From assembly GCF_002102155.1 (NCBI RefSeq), contig NZ_LQOU01000020.1, forward strand, positions 1-64,000: 64,000 nucleotides of DNA, in the 5' to 3' direction. Shown here piece after piece: positions 17,570 through 27,813 of this stretch. The stretch's first letter is position 1. Each line of letters opens with the position of its first letter. The notes beneath the pieces are model-generated. The model had not been told where the DNA came from. It did no database searches and was given only the letters and a program-made list of their open reading frames with translations. Both the position numbers and the translations under genes were made by a program. Source of the DNA: Mycobacterium europaeum (GTDB taxonomy: Bacteria; Actinomycetota; Actinomycetes; Mycobacteriales; Mycobacteriaceae).

Positions 17570-18684
17570 GCGATATCTACCTTTCTCAGACGATGTTGGC
17601 GTGGCCGTTGCGCCGCCCTGACCGCCTACCGGGCCGGGCTCTGTGGGACCCGTCAACAATGCAGTACCCGCCGATCGAACGAGCCGGCCGTGGGCGGGGC
17701 CGCCGTCGACGCATACGGTCGCGGTCGCGCCGGATCGAGCATGTGCAAACCTCCGCCTCACCTACCGCCGCAGCAACGGCCATTCGACTGCCGCATCCAT
17801 ACCGAAACCGCCCACCGTCGGCGGTGACGCGCAGCCACGTCGGGCATCACCACCACGGTGCGTGGACAACTGCGGTGCGCCCCATCGGCGACGCCCCTTG
17901 ACCACATTGCCTGCCAGTCAAGCCGGATTCTCGCTCATGAGCAAGTTAAGATGGTCAACTTACAGGAGATTTCCAGAAAGCTTTGCCGCCACCTCCAGCC
18001 GGCGGCGATCTGAGCGACCTCGCAACCTCGCATCGGCCGGTCGGAACTCGTAGCGCCAGCAAAGACGACGGAGGAGCGATCCGGGGTTCGCCGGCGGGGC
18101 CCTTTAGGGCAAAACGCACACCATGGTGCGAGTTTCGCTAGCCGTGAATCAAATGCCGGACCCCACCCCGGGGTCGTGGCGACCATTTGCCATTGCGGCG
18201 CCCCAACCTGGCCCTACCCGGTGTTGAGGCCCGGAACCGGGGGCGATGCGCATAACTGAAGATCACTATGCCGTTAGCTGGATATCTTCTGTATATCGGC
18301 TATCCAGGTTGATGAAGCCATCTAATTCGGTTTGACTATGAAACAGATCGTGAAGTCGCGTTGCCGAGATGGCGCCGTCCTGGCAACGCGAGATGGCGGC
18401 GGGGCTCGCCATCACCGGCCGTCACAGTCGACGGCCCAACGGTCCCCCTCGAACGTGTCAGCACCCGGCTGGCCGACGCGGCATCAGCCGAGGACGCGGA
18501 GGACCACATGGGCATTCGGTCTCGGCCATACCGGGGACCCGGCCGCCCGCACGCGGGTGCACCCACGCGTCCATGCCCCGATCGGCAGCTGACAAAGCAG
18601 TCGCTGCCCGCTGCCGGCCATGCGCGGCAGCGCGACTGTACCGAGGATTCATCCACGGTGAACCCGGCTGACGAAGGGATGCGG
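17570..18684. other. 1.1-kb intergenic region between the transporter and PPE genes
   Basis: No gene is recognised. Short open frames on both strands (for example 17643-18053 plus, 17935-18186 minus) encode Arg/Pro-rich translations with no motif and no ribosome-binding site. The part at 18241-18340 is AT-richer, with TAGCTGGATATCTTCTGTA around 18275, and is a plausible promoter zone for the rightward PPE pair. The first 200 bases next to 17569 should contain the leftward transporter promoter. The frame of the PPE gene stays open upstream to 18361, but the PPE N-terminus is at 18685. Confidence 0.45.
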
Positions 18685-19881
18685 ATGCTGGATTACGGGG
18701 CGCTACCACCCGAGATCAACTCGGCCAGAATGTATGCCGGTGCCGGCTCCGGACCGATGATAGCGGCCGCCGCGGCGTGGGACGTGCTGGCCGCCGGACT
18801 GGAGGCGGCCGCGCGCAACTACTCCTCGGTGATCGCTCGGCTACAAGGCGAGGGCTGGTCCGGCGGTGCGTCCGACGCGATGGCCGGCGCGGTCGCCCCG
18901 TATGTCGCCTGGGTGATGGGCGCCGGAGCGCAGGCCGAGGAGGCCGCCGGCCAGGCTCGGGCGGCCGCGGCCGCCTACGAGTCCGCCTTCGCCGCCACGG
19001 TGCCGCCACCGGTGGTGGCGGCCAACCGCACCCAGTTGACGCAGCTGGTCGCGACCAACGTCTTCGGGCAGAACACCGCGATGATCGGCGCCACCGAGGC
19101 CGACTACCAGGAGATGTGGGCCCAGGACGCCGCCGCGATGTATGGCTACGCCACATCGTCGTCCGCCGCGACCAGGCTGACGCAGTTCAACCAGCCGCCA
19201 CAGACCACCAACGCCGCCGGCTCCTCCACCCAGGCCGCCGCGGTGGCCCAGGCCACGGGTGCCTCAACCGCCGGGAATTCTCAAACCACCCTGTCCCAGG
19301 TGATGTCCGCGGTGCCCCGACAACTGCAGAGCCTCGCCTCAAGCGGATCGTCGGGCTCGTCGACAACGTCGGCGTCATCGGCAATCCTCAACGGATTCAG
19401 CAACTTCAACACGGTGACCGGGCCGGTGAGCCTCGGTGGCGGCATCAGCCGGACCATCACCTCGGGCGGAAGCTTCGGCACCGGGCTTTTCCGGTCGAAC
19501 CTCCAGTCGGCCGCCGACGTCGCCAAGGGGGCCGCGGGCGCGGCGGCCAAGGCGGCGAGCAGCACGACGAGCGTGGGTGTTCCGGGTCCGGTGCTCGCCA
19601 GCGCGGGTAACGCGACCGCGGTGGGGAAACTGACGGTCCCGCCGAGCTGGGCGACGGCGAATCCGGCCGTCAGCCTGGCCGCCGAACAGCACTGGCTGTC
19701 GGACACCGAGCTCGACGGTCCGTCCTGGCATGAGGGCCCACCGACGAACATGTTCAACGGCGTGCCGGCCGGAGCAGCCGCCGGCACATCGTCGGGGCTG
19801 TTGTCGCGCCCCTCGGTCAACAACGTGCTGCGCGTGACGCCGCGTCAATTCAGGATGCCCCGCCCCTCCGCCGGCGGATAG
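18685..19881 (+). CDS. PPE family protein, SVP subfamily
   Basis: The 398-residue PPE protein begins [19 protein letters not shown], with Pro-Pro-Glu at residues 8-10 and the WxG-type turn GWSGGAS. The C-terminal half has [10 protein letters not shown], a variant of the GxxSVPxxW motif that defines the SVP subfamily, and it ends MPRPSAGG. Such proteins are usually exported by ESX type VII systems, often paired with a PE protein, but no PE gene lies next to it. I chose the second ATG because GAAGGG sits 6 nt before it; the ATG at 18679 is two codons earlier. A paralogue follows 83 nt downstream. Confidence 0.9.
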   Translation: MLDYGALPPEINSARMYAGAGSGPMIAAAAAWDVLAAGLEAAARNYSSVIARLQGEGWSGGASDAMAGAVAPYVAWVMGAGAQAEEAAGQARAAAAAYESAFAATVPPPVVAANRTQLTQLVATNVFGQNTAMIGATEADYQEMWAQDAAAMYGYATSSSAATRLTQFNQPPQTTNAAGSSTQAAAVAQATGASTAGNSQTTLSQVMSAVPRQLQSLASSGSSGSSTTSASSAILNGFSNFNTVTGPVSLGGGISRTITSGGSFGTGLFRSNLQSAADVAKGAAGAAAKAASSTTSVGVPGPVLASAGNATAVGKLTVPPSWATANPAVSLAAEQHWLSDTELDGPSWHEGPPTNMFNGVPAGAAAGTSSGLLSRPSVNNVLRVTPRQFRMPRPSAGG

Positions 19882-19964
19882 TCCGCCCTACCGCAAATTC
19901 CACGATGCAGAACCGCCCTGACCGACAGGGCGGCGGTTGACAGACGCTTGAGAAAGGAAGGCCG

Positions 19965-21125
19965 ATGCTCGATTTCGGGGCGCTACCGCCCGAGATCAAC
20001 TCGGCCAGAATGTATGCCGGCCCCGGGTCGGCGCCGATGATGGCGGCCGCATCGGCCTGGGATGCGCTTGCCGCACAACTGGAGATGTACGCGGCCGGAT
20101 ATTCCTCGACGCTCACCGCGCTGCAGGGCCAATGGTCCGGCGGGTCGTCGATGGCGATGGCCGCGGCGGCCGCGCCGTATGTGGCCTGGGCGACCGCGAC
20201 CGCCGCGCAGGCCGAGCAGGCGGCCACCCAGGCGCGCGCGGCGGCCGCCGCCTACGAAGCCGCCTTCGCCGCCACCGTGCCACCGACGGTGGTGGCGGCC
20301 AACCGCCTTGAGCTCGCGATCCTGGTCGCCACCAACTTCTTCGGGCAGAACACGCCGGCGATCGCCGCCAACGAAGCCGAATACGCCGCGATGTGGGCCC
20401 AGGACGCCGCCGCCATGTATGGCTACGCGGCGGCCTCCTCGGCCGCCGGCGCCCTTACCCCGTTCGCCGAACCGCCCCGCACCACGAACTCCGGCGGACA
20501 ATCCGCCCAGGCGGGCGCGGCGGCCCAAGCCGCGGGCACCTCCGCGGGCGAGACCCAGGCAACCATGTCGCAGCTGATGACGGTGCTGCCGCAACAGCTG
20601 CAAACGCTCGCCGCGGGGGCACCGACGCCCGCGGCCGGCCCTCCCGCGGGAACGGCGTCAATAGTCAACGCCTTCAGCATCTTCAACACCCTGGTCACCA
20701 ACCCGGCGCAACCGTTCTGGTCGACCACCTACGCGGTGTTCTCGGCCGGCCACTACGGCACGGGGAACTTCTTGCTGAACCACCAGCTGGCCAAGATCGC
20801 CGCGAAGGCCGCCGCCAACGCAGATGTGGTGTCCCCAGCCGCCGTTCGCGGCCCGGTGCTCGCGAGCGTGGGCAAGGCGGCGCCGGTGGGAAAGCTGTCG
20901 GTCCCGCAGAGCTGGGTGGCCGCCAACCCGGTGGCCGACCCCGGCGGCGGCCCAATTCCGTTGGCGGGAGCCGACGCGCGGGTCGTCCCGGCGGCCGAGA
21001 CGACCGCACCGGGCAACACGTTGGGGGGGCTGCCGACGGGCCGCGCGGCCCAGCGGACCGGAGTCCCGGTGCTGCGCAATGGACGTCGCACCTTCACGAT
21101 GCCCCGTCCCCTCTACGGCGGATGA
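19965..21125 (+). CDS. PPE family protein, SVP subfamily
   Basis: The 386-residue protein starts [19 protein letters not shown] and carries the canonical SVP motif [10 protein letters not shown] and the same C-terminal form (MPRPLYGG) as its upstream neighbour. The first 180 residues are nearly identical in pattern to that neighbour and the middle differs, so the pair arose by tandem duplication. A strong GAAAGGAAGG site precedes the ATG. It is probably co-transcribed with the first PPE gene and convergent with the polyketide synthase gene. Function is unknown beyond likely ESX-dependent export or surface localisation. Confidence 0.92.
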   Translation: MLDFGALPPEINSARMYAGPGSAPMMAAASAWDALAAQLEMYAAGYSSTLTALQGQWSGGSSMAMAAAAAPYVAWATATAAQAEQAATQARAAAAAYEAAFAATVPPTVVAANRLELAILVATNFFGQNTPAIAANEAEYAAMWAQDAAAMYGYAAASSAAGALTPFAEPPRTTNSGGQSAQAGAAAQAAGTSAGETQATMSQLMTVLPQQLQTLAAGAPTPAAGPPAGTASIVNAFSIFNTLVTNPAQPFWSTTYAVFSAGHYGTGNFLLNHQLAKIAAKAAANADVVSPAAVRGPVLASVGKAAPVGKLSVPQSWVAANPVADPGGGPIPLAGADARVVPAAETTAPGNTLGGLPTGRAAQRTGVPVLRNGRRTFTMPRPLYGG

Positions 21126-21130
21126 CCGAC

Positions 21131-21152
21131 GACCGCACACAGCGATGCGGTC
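21131..21152. terminator. Hairpin between convergent PPE and polyketide synthase genes
   Basis: A perfect 7-bp stem (GACCGCA with TGCGGTC) encloses an 8-base loop, 5 bases after the PPE stop codon. There is no U-tract. It could end transcription from either side. Confidence 0.4.
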
Positions 21153-21195
21153 AGGATCGGCAGCACGACCGGGGAGCGGTATCCGGGCCCCGCGA

Positions 21196-24100
21196 TCAGG
21201 ATGCCGGCGCGGCCTCCAGGTCGGCCAACTCGTCGCACAAGTGGTCCGCGAGGCCCCGAACCGTGGTGATCTTCGTCGGGCTGATGCGCACCCCGGTTTC
21301 GGTTTCGATGCGGGTGCGCAGCTCCAGATTGCCCAGCGAGTCCAACCCGTAGTCGGACAACGGCCGATCCGGGTCGATCGTGCGCCGCAACAGCAGGCTG
21401 AGTTGACCGGATACCAGCCGGCGAATGGCGCCGGGCCATTCCTCCCGCGGCAACGACCGCAGCTCGGCCAGGAACTTGCCGCTGTCCGGTTTGCCTTGCC
21501 CCATCGACTGGAACGCCTCGGCGAACCGGCTGCGCTGAGCGAACGACGTCAACCACGGCGTTCCCGTGATCGGCGCGTAGCCCGAATACGGGCGGTCATA
21601 ACGCAGCAACGTCTGGAACGCACGAGAACCCTCGGCCGGAGTGATCGCGATGCCGGCGTCTTCGGCCAGCGCGGTGGCGCGGCCGACTTCCGACCAGGCG
21701 CCCCACGCGATCGCGGTGCCCGGCAGCCCCTGGGCACGACGCCAGTGGGCGAACGCATCCATCCAGCTGTTAGCGGCGGCGTAGGCGCCCTGGCCCGGGG
21801 AACCGACCAGCGCGGCCGCCGAGGAGAAGCAGCAGAACCAATCCAGCGGCTGCCCCTGCAATGCTCGATGCAGGTTCCACGCGCCGTAGACCTTCGGGGC
21901 CCAGCACCGGTCGATCAGCTCCTCGCCGACATTGGCCAGCGTGGCGTCCTCCACGACCGCCGCCGCGTGCAGCACACCCCGTACCGGAAGTCCCGACGCG
22001 GTCGCGCACGCCAGCAGGCGCTCGGCCGTGCTCGGCTCGGCGATGTCGCCGCACTCCACGGCGATGTCGGCCCCGCCGGCGCGCAGACGCTCGATGGCCT
22101 GGCGCGCTTGCTCGTTGGGTGCCGAGCGGGAACTGAGCACGATGCGCCCGGCGCCTTGGGCGGACATCTCGCCGGCCAGGAACAGCCCGAGGCCGCCGAG
22201 GCCACCGGTGACGATGTAGGCGCCGTCGGCGCGGAATGGCCGCACCTGCTCCGGGGGGACCGCCGCCACGGTGCGTCCCGCGCGCGGCACGTCGAGCACG
22301 ACTTTGCCGGTGTGCCCGGCGGCGGCGACCAGCCGGACCGCGGCGGCCGCGTCGTGGATCGGGTAGTGCGTGGTCCGCGGCATGGGCAGCTCACCGTCGG
22401 CCGTGCGCTGGTACACGGTGGTCAGCAGGCGACGGGCCGTCTCGGGATGGCTGAACGTCAGCAACGCCAGATCAACCGCGAACAGCGACAGGTTGCGGCG
22501 GAACGGAAACAGCCCCAGGCGGGTGTCGCCGTAGATGTCGCGCTTGCCCAACTCGACGAACCGCCCGCCGAAGGCCAGCAGCTCGATGCCTGCGCGCTGC
22601 GCGGCGCCGGGCAGCGAGTTGAGCACCACGTCGACGCCGTACCCGCCGGTGTCCCGGCGGATCTCGTCGGCGAACGCCGTGCTGCGCGAGTCGTAGACGT
22701 GCTCGATCCCCATGTCGCGCAGCAGTTGCCGGCGCTGCGGGCTGCCCGCCGTCGCGAATACCTCGCAGCCCGCGGCCCTGGCGATGGCGATCGCGGCCTG
22801 CCCGACTCCCCCGGTGCCGGAGTGGATGAGCACCTTGTCGGTCGGGCCGATGCGGGCCAGGTCGTGCAGGCCGTACCACGCGGTCGCGGCCGCGGTGGGC
22901 ACCGCCGCCGCGTCCTCGAGCGGCATGCCGTCCGGGAGGGTGACCGCGTGCCGCGCGTCGGCGATGACGAAGGTGCCCCAGCATCCGTTGCGGGACAGGC
23001 CGCCGACCCGGTCGCCGACCTTGTGCTCGGTGACGCCGGGCCCCACGGCGGTCACCACACCGGCGAAGTCGCCGCCCAACAGCTGCTGGTAGCCCTCGAA
23101 CGTCGGGTAGCGCCCGAAGGCGACGAGCACGTCGGCGAAATTGATGGTCGACCCGGTGACCGCGACCTCGATCTCCCCCGGTCCGGGCGCCACCCGCTCG
23201 AACGCGGTGAACTCCAGCGATTCGAGGTCACCGGGCATGCGGATCTGGAGGCGCATGCCGTCACGGTCGTGTTCGACCACGGTGGTTCGCCGCTCGGCCG
23301 GGCGCAGCGGACCGGGACGCAGCCGGGCCGTGTACCACGTTCCGTCGCGCCAGGCCGTCTCGTCCTCGTCCGAGCCGCTCTTGCACTGCAGCGCAACCCG
23401 CGCGGGGTCGGTCGCCGCGTCGATATCGATCTGGGTGGCGCTCAGATGCGGGTGCTCGGAATCGATCACCCGCATCAACCCGCGCAGGCCGGCCTGCTCC
23501 AGGTTCGCCACGTCGCCGCCGGCCACGGTGGCGGCGTTTCTGGTCACCACGAACAGCCGGGGCGACGCACCGGGCAGCTCGGAAAGCTGACGGGCGATGG
23601 TCACGACGTGGGCAACGTGGTCCCACCCCCGCCCGGTGTCGCCTTCGGCGCCGGGGGCCGCCGGCGCGGTCACCACGACCACGCCGGTGAGGCCCTTCAG
23701 CGGACCATGGCCGTTGCCGGGATTGGGCCCACCGCCGGACAGCAGCGAGCGCAGCTGCGCGGTGTCCACCGGTCCGAGCGGCAGGGACACCGTCCTACAT
23801 TGCGCGCCATCGGAATTCAGCGCCTCGCCGAGTTGCGCCGTGAGCGGGTCCGCCGCCTGGCACGCGCTGAGCAGTAGCCAGGACCCCGGCTCGCCCTGCG
23901 TCAACTCCGGCAGTGCCCGGGGTTCCCATTCGATGGTCAACAACCGTTCGTTGAGCAGCCGGTGGGCCTGTTCGTGCTCGGAAGCCCCGCCGGCCAGTCG
24001 CAGCCCCTCGACGGCCAGCAACACCACTCCGGACTCGTCCAGCACCTGGAGATCGGCCTCGCATTCGCCGCGCCCCGACGAGGTGACCCGGGCCAGGCAG

Positions 24101-27100
24101 TAGCGCGCGTTGCGCGTCGAGGAATAGCTGCGCAGCCTGCGCACGCCGACCGGCAACAGCAGGCCGCCCGCGCCGGCCTCCTGCACCTGGGGAAGGACGA
24201 CGACCGACTGGAAGCACGCGTCCAGCAGGGCAGGGTGGACGGTGTAGCTCGACTGCTGCGAGCGGATGGCACCGGGAAGCGCCACCTCGGCCAGCACCGT
24301 GCCGGCGTCCGCGTCGCCCACCAGCGCCGCGGCCAAACCCGAGAATGCCGTACCGTATTGAATCCCGATGGCGTCGAAGGCTTTTCGCAATTCGGCGCCG
24401 TCCATGCCCGTCGGGTGGTTGGCGATCAGGGTGGCCATGTCATGGGCGGGCGGGTGCCCCGCCTCGGCCCCGTCCGCTCCCTCGAGGGCGTGCAGCACCG
24501 CGCCGGCCCGGCGCACGCGTTCACCCTCGTCGTGGGTGCCCACCGTGAACTCGAGGACGCCGGGCGCGACGACCGTGGCCGCCGAGGATGCCCGCGTCCG
24601 GTCGTCCAGCAGCAGCGTCTGCTCGAAGGTGATGTCGCGGACCTCGGAGCGCTCGCCGAGCGCCGCGTGCGCGGCGGCCAGCGCCATCTCGCAGTAGGCG
24701 GCGCCGGGCAGCGCGGCCACGTGGTGGATTTGGTGGTCGCCGAGCCAGGGGTGCGCCTCGGTGCCGATGTCCCCCTGCCAGACGTGACGCTCGGGTTCCT
24801 CCTGCAGGTGCACGTGCGCGCCGAGCAGCGGGTGGACGGCCTGCACCGAGGTGCCGTGCGCCTGGTCCTTGGTTTCTCGGGTGAGCATCAGCCGGTGATG
24901 CGTCCACGTCGGGAGCGGAGCGTCCAGCAAGCGCCCGGTCGGGTACTGCACCGAGAAATCGACCGCGGCACCGGCGCTGTGCACGTCGGCGACGAAGCCG
25001 CGCAAGCCGGCGGGCAGCTCCTGCTCGCGGCGCATGGCGGCGAGCGCCGCGATGGGCATGTCCAGGCTGCCGGCGTTCTGCTCGACGGCGTGGGTGAGCA
25101 GCGGATGCGGCGCCAGTTCCCCGAAGACGCGGTAACCGTCCTTGAGGGCGGCCTGCACCGCCGCCGCGAATCGCACGGTGTAGCGCAGGTTTTCGGCCCA
25201 GTAGTCGCCGGTGAACGACGGCCGTTCGCGGGGGTTCCACAGCGTCGCGGAGTAGTAGGGGACTTGCGGTTCGGCGGGCTCCAGGCCGGCGAGCGCCTCG
25301 AGGAGTTCGTCGAGGATCGGTTCCACCTGCGGCGAGTGCGAGGCCACGTCGACCGCCACCTCGCGCGCCAGCACGTCCTGCTCCTGCCAGGCCGCGACCA
25401 GGTCGCGGATTTCCTGCGCGTCGCCGCCGACGACCGTCGACGTCGGCGAGGCGACCACGGAGAGGACGACGTCGGAAACTCCGCGGATGGACAGTTCCGA
25501 CAACACCTGTTGGCCGGGCAGTTCCACCGATGCCATGGCGCCGCTGCCCGCGATCCGCGCCATCAGTTTCGAGCGGCGGCAGATGACGCGCACCCCGTCG
25601 TGCAGCGTCAGCCCGCCGGCGACGACCGCCGCCGCCGATTCACCGAGCGAATGGCCGATGACGGCGCCGGGGCGCACCCCGTACGACTTCATCGTCTCAG
25701 CCAGCGCGACCTGCATCGCGAAGATCGTGGGCTGCACCCGGTCGATGCCGCTCACCACCTCCGGCGCCGACATGGCCCGGGTGACCGAGAACCCCGATTC
25801 CGCGGCGATCAACGGCTCCAGCTCGGCGATGGTCGCCGCGAACACCGGCTCCCGGGCGAGCAGTTCGGCGCCCATCGCCGGCCACTGCGATCCCTGCCCG
25901 GAGAACACCCAGACCGGCCCGAGGTCGTCCTGCCCGACGGCGGGCTCGTAGGGGATGTCACTGCCGGCGACGTCGCGCAGGGCCGCGCTCAGCTCGCCGA
26001 AGCTGCCGGCCGAGACCACCGTCCGCACCGGCCGGTGCGCGCGGCGGCGCGCCAGCGTGTAGCCCAGATCCCACAGCCCCGCGGTGTCGGCCGCACCGGC
26101 GTGCTCGTCCACCCACTCCGCGAGCCGGGCGGCCGTCACCCGGAGTTGCTCCGCGGACGTGGCCGACACCGGGAACAACAGCGCCCCGTCCGGGTCCGGC
26201 GCCGTCGTGGGCGGCCCGGGGGCCCGTTCTGGCGCCTGCGCCGGTGCTTCTTCCAAGACGGCGTGCACGTTGGTGCCCGACATCCCGTAGGACGACACCG
26301 CGGCGCGGCGCGGGTGCCGGCCGTTGGTGGGCCAGGGCGTGTTGTCCTGCGGCACGAACAGTTCGGTCTCGACCTGTGCCATCTCGGCGGTCAGGCGGGT
26401 GAAGTGCAGGTTGCGCGGGACCGTGCCGTGCTGCAGCGCGAGAATCGCCTTCATCAGGCCCAACGGCCCGGAGGTCGACTGGAGGTGGCCGAAGTTGGTC
26501 TTCACCGAACCCAGCGCGCACGGCCCCCCGGTGCCGTAGACGGCGGCCAGGCTCGAGTACTCGATCGGATCCCCGACCGGGGTGCCGGTCCCGTGCGCCT
26601 CGACGAAGCCGACGGTCGTGGCGTCGACCCCGGCGGTCTCCAGGGCCTTCCGGTAGACGGCCACCTGGGCGGTTTCCGAGGGCGCGGCGATGTTCACGGT
26701 GCGGCCGTCCTGGTTGGCGGCCGTGCCGCGCACCACCGCCAGGACGCGATCGCCGTCGCGTTGCGCGTCGTCGAGCCGCTTGAGCAGCAGCATGACGCAG
26801 CCCTCGCCGGACACGAATCCGTCCGCCTTGGCGTCGAAGGCGTGGCAGCGGCCGGTGGGCGACAGCATCCCCTGCAACGAGCCCGAGACGGATTTCCGCG
26901 GCTCCAGCGTCACGACGACACCGCCGGCCAGGGCGAAGTCGCTCTCACCGTTGTTGAGGCTGCCGCAGGCCTGGTGGACGGCCATCAGGCCCGACGAGCA
27001 CGCGGTGTCCACGGTGACGGCCGGGCCGTGCAGACCCAGCGTGTAGGCGACGCGTCCGGACGCGAAGCTGTTGCTGGTGCCGGTGAACCCGTACGGCCCC

Positions 27101-27531
27101 TCGGCGGCTCCGCAGTCGGCCGACAGCAGCTCGTAGTCGCCGTGCGTCAGCCCGACGAAGACCCCGGTCTGCGAGTGGGACAACCGCGCGGGGTCGAGGC
27201 CCGCATGCTCGATGGCGTCCCAGGACGTCTCCAACAGCAGGCGGTGTTGCGGGTCGATCGCGGTGGCTTCGCGCTCGGTCATGCCGAAGAAATCGCAGTC
27301 GAAGCCCCCGACGTCGTGCAGGAAGGCCCCCCACCGCGTCACCGAGCGGCCGGGCACGCCCGGTTCGGGGTCGTAGTACAGGTCGGCGTCCCACCGGTCG
27401 GCGGGGATCTCGCCCACGAAATCGTCGCCGCGCAACAGCGCGTCCCACAGCTGTTGTGGAGAGTCGATCCCACCCGGAAGCCGGCAGGCCATACCGATGA
27501 CGGCTACGGGCGCGGTGGTTGTAGCACGCAA
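21196..27531 (-). CDS. Type I polyketide synthase, mycocerosic acid synthase-like (KS-AT-DH-ER-KR-ACP)
   Basis: This 2111-residue single-module, fully reducing iterative synthase resembles mycobacterial Pks2/Pks5/Msl enzymes, which add methylmalonyl units to a fatty acyl starter. KS residues are C178 (DTACSSG), H313 and H349. AT has GHSLGES with S628, and VASHS at 729-733 fits methylmalonyl selection. DH has H933, but the HxxxG position reads His. ER contains [23 protein letters not shown] with GAYAAAN, and the [12 protein letters not shown]. Translation starts at a TTG preceded by AGGGGA. Position suggests equivalence to split pks3/pks4 of M. tuberculosis, with fadD21 as possible acyl supplier. 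No papA acyltransferase or MmpL exporter lies beside it. Confidence 0.93.
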   Translation of the reverse strand: MRATTTAPVAVIGMACRLPGGIDSPQQLWDALLRGDDFVGEIPADRWDADLYYDPEPGVPGRSVTRWGAFLHDVGGFDCDFFGMTEREATAIDPQHRLLLETSWDAIEHAGLDPARLSHSQTGVFVGLTHGDYELLSADCGAAEGPYGFTGTSNSFASGRVAYTLGLHGPAVTVDTACSSGLMAVHQACGSLNNGESDFALAGGVVVTLEPRKSVSGSLQGMLSPTGRCHAFDAKADGFVSGEGCVMLLLKRLDDAQRDGDRVLAVVRGTAANQDGRTVNIAAPSETAQVAVYRKALETAGVDATTVGFVEAHGTGTPVGDPIEYSSLAAVYGTGGPCALGSVKTNFGHLQSTSGPLGLMKAILALQHGTVPRNLHFTRLTAEMAQVETELFVPQDNTPWPTNGRHPRRAAVSSYGMSGTNVHAVLEEAPAQAPERAPGPPTTAPDPDGALLFPVSATSAEQLRVTAARLAEWVDEHAGAADTAGLWDLGYTLARRRAHRPVRTVVSAGSFGELSAALRDVAGSDIPYEPAVGQDDLGPVWVFSGQGSQWPAMGAELLAREPVFAATIAELEPLIAAESGFSVTRAMSAPEVVSGIDRVQPTIFAMQVALAETMKSYGVRPGAVIGHSLGESAAAVVAGGLTLHDGVRVICRRSKLMARIAGSGAMASVELPGQQVLSELSIRGVSDVVLSVVASPTSTVVGGDAQEIRDLVAAWQEQDVLAREVAVDVASHSPQVEPILDELLEALAGLEPAEPQVPYYSATLWNPRERPSFTGDYWAENLRYTVRFAAAVQAALKDGYRVFGELAPHPLLTHAVEQNAGSLDMPIAALAAMRREQELPAGLRGFVADVHSAGAAVDFSVQYPTGRLLDAPLPTWTHHRLMLTRETKDQAHGTSVQAVHPLLGAHVHLQEEPERHVWQGDIGTEAHPWLGDHQIHHVAALPGAAYCEMALAAAHAALGERSEVRDITFEQTLLLDDRTRASSAATVVAPGVLEFTVGTHDEGERVRRAGAVLHALEGADGAEAGHPPAHDMATLIANHPTGMDGAELRKAFDAIGIQYGTAFSGLAAALVGDADAGTVLAEVALPGAIRSQQSSYTVHPALLDACFQSVVVLPQVQEAGAGGLLLPVGVRRLRSYSSTRNARYCLARVTSSGRGECEADLQVLDESGVVLLAVEGLRLAGGASEHEQAHRLLNERLLTIEWEPRALPELTQGEPGSWLLLSACQAADPLTAQLGEALNSDGAQCRTVSLPLGPVDTAQLRSLLSGGGPNPGNGHGPLKGLTGVVVVTAPAAPGAEGDTGRGWDHVAHVVTIARQLSELPGASPRLFVVTRNAATVAGGDVANLEQAGLRGLMRVIDSEHPHLSATQIDIDAATDPARVALQCKSGSDEDETAWRDGTWYTARLRPGPLRPAERRTTVVEHDRDGMRLQIRMPGDLESLEFTAFERVAPGPGEIEVAVTGSTINFADVLVAFGRYPTFEGYQQLLGGDFAGVVTAVGPGVTEHKVGDRVGGLSRNGCWGTFVIADARHAVTLPDGMPLEDAAAVPTAAATAWYGLHDLARIGPTDKVLIHSGTGGVGQAAIAIARAAGCEVFATAGSPQRRQLLRDMGIEHVYDSRSTAFADEIRRDTGGYGVDVVLNSLPGAAQRAGIELLAFGGRFVELGKRDIYGDTRLGLFPFRRNLSLFAVDLALLTFSHPETARRLLTTVYQRTADGELPMPRTTHYPIHDAAAAVRLVAAAGHTGKVVLDVPRAGRTVAAVPPEQVRPFRADGAYIVTGGLGGLGLFLAGEMSAQGAGRIVLSSRSAPNEQARQAIERLRAGGADIAVECGDIAEPSTAERLLACATASGLPVRGVLHAAAVVEDATLANVGEELIDRCWAPKVYGAWNLHRALQGQPLDWFCCFSSAAALVGSPGQGAYAAANSWMDAFAHWRRAQGLPGTAIAWGAWSEVGRATALAEDAGIAITPAEGSRAFQTLLRYDRPYSGYAPITGTPWLTSFAQRSRFAEAFQSMGQGKPDSGKFLAELRSLPREEWPGAIRRLVSGQLSLLLRRTIDPDRPLSDYGLDSLGNLELRTRIETETGVRISPTKITTVRGLADHLCDELADLEAAPAS

Positions 27532-27813
27532 TGTGCAGTCCCCTGTTCTCCCCCAACGGCGTCGCGCAGTCGGGCGGCTGACAGCTTACCGACCCCGGCT
27601 TCGTCGACACTCGGCTCATCACATGATGCCCGATTTCCAGCGCGCCGCTCGCGCGGCCCGGCCGTTCGCCCCGGTCTCCGGCCCCACCCGGAAGGGACGA
27701 AATCGCTTGGACGCCAAGGGGATTAGCGAGGCACCGCCGATTCGCCCAGCCGGCACGGCGACGGTATCGTGAACATTTGCCCACGCCCGGGTGAATCCGT
27801 TGTTTCGCGCGAT

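Noticed and set aside
17593..18186. Short frames on both strands before the PPE genes
   Set aside because: No conserved motif and no start signal; composition looks like non-coding GC-rich DNA.
20824..27726. Very long rightward open frames (over 1000 codons) across the polyketide synthase gene
   Set aside because: They are the opposite strand of the PKS and encode Arg/Gly/Gln-rich sequence with no domains. High GC keeps such antisense frames open.
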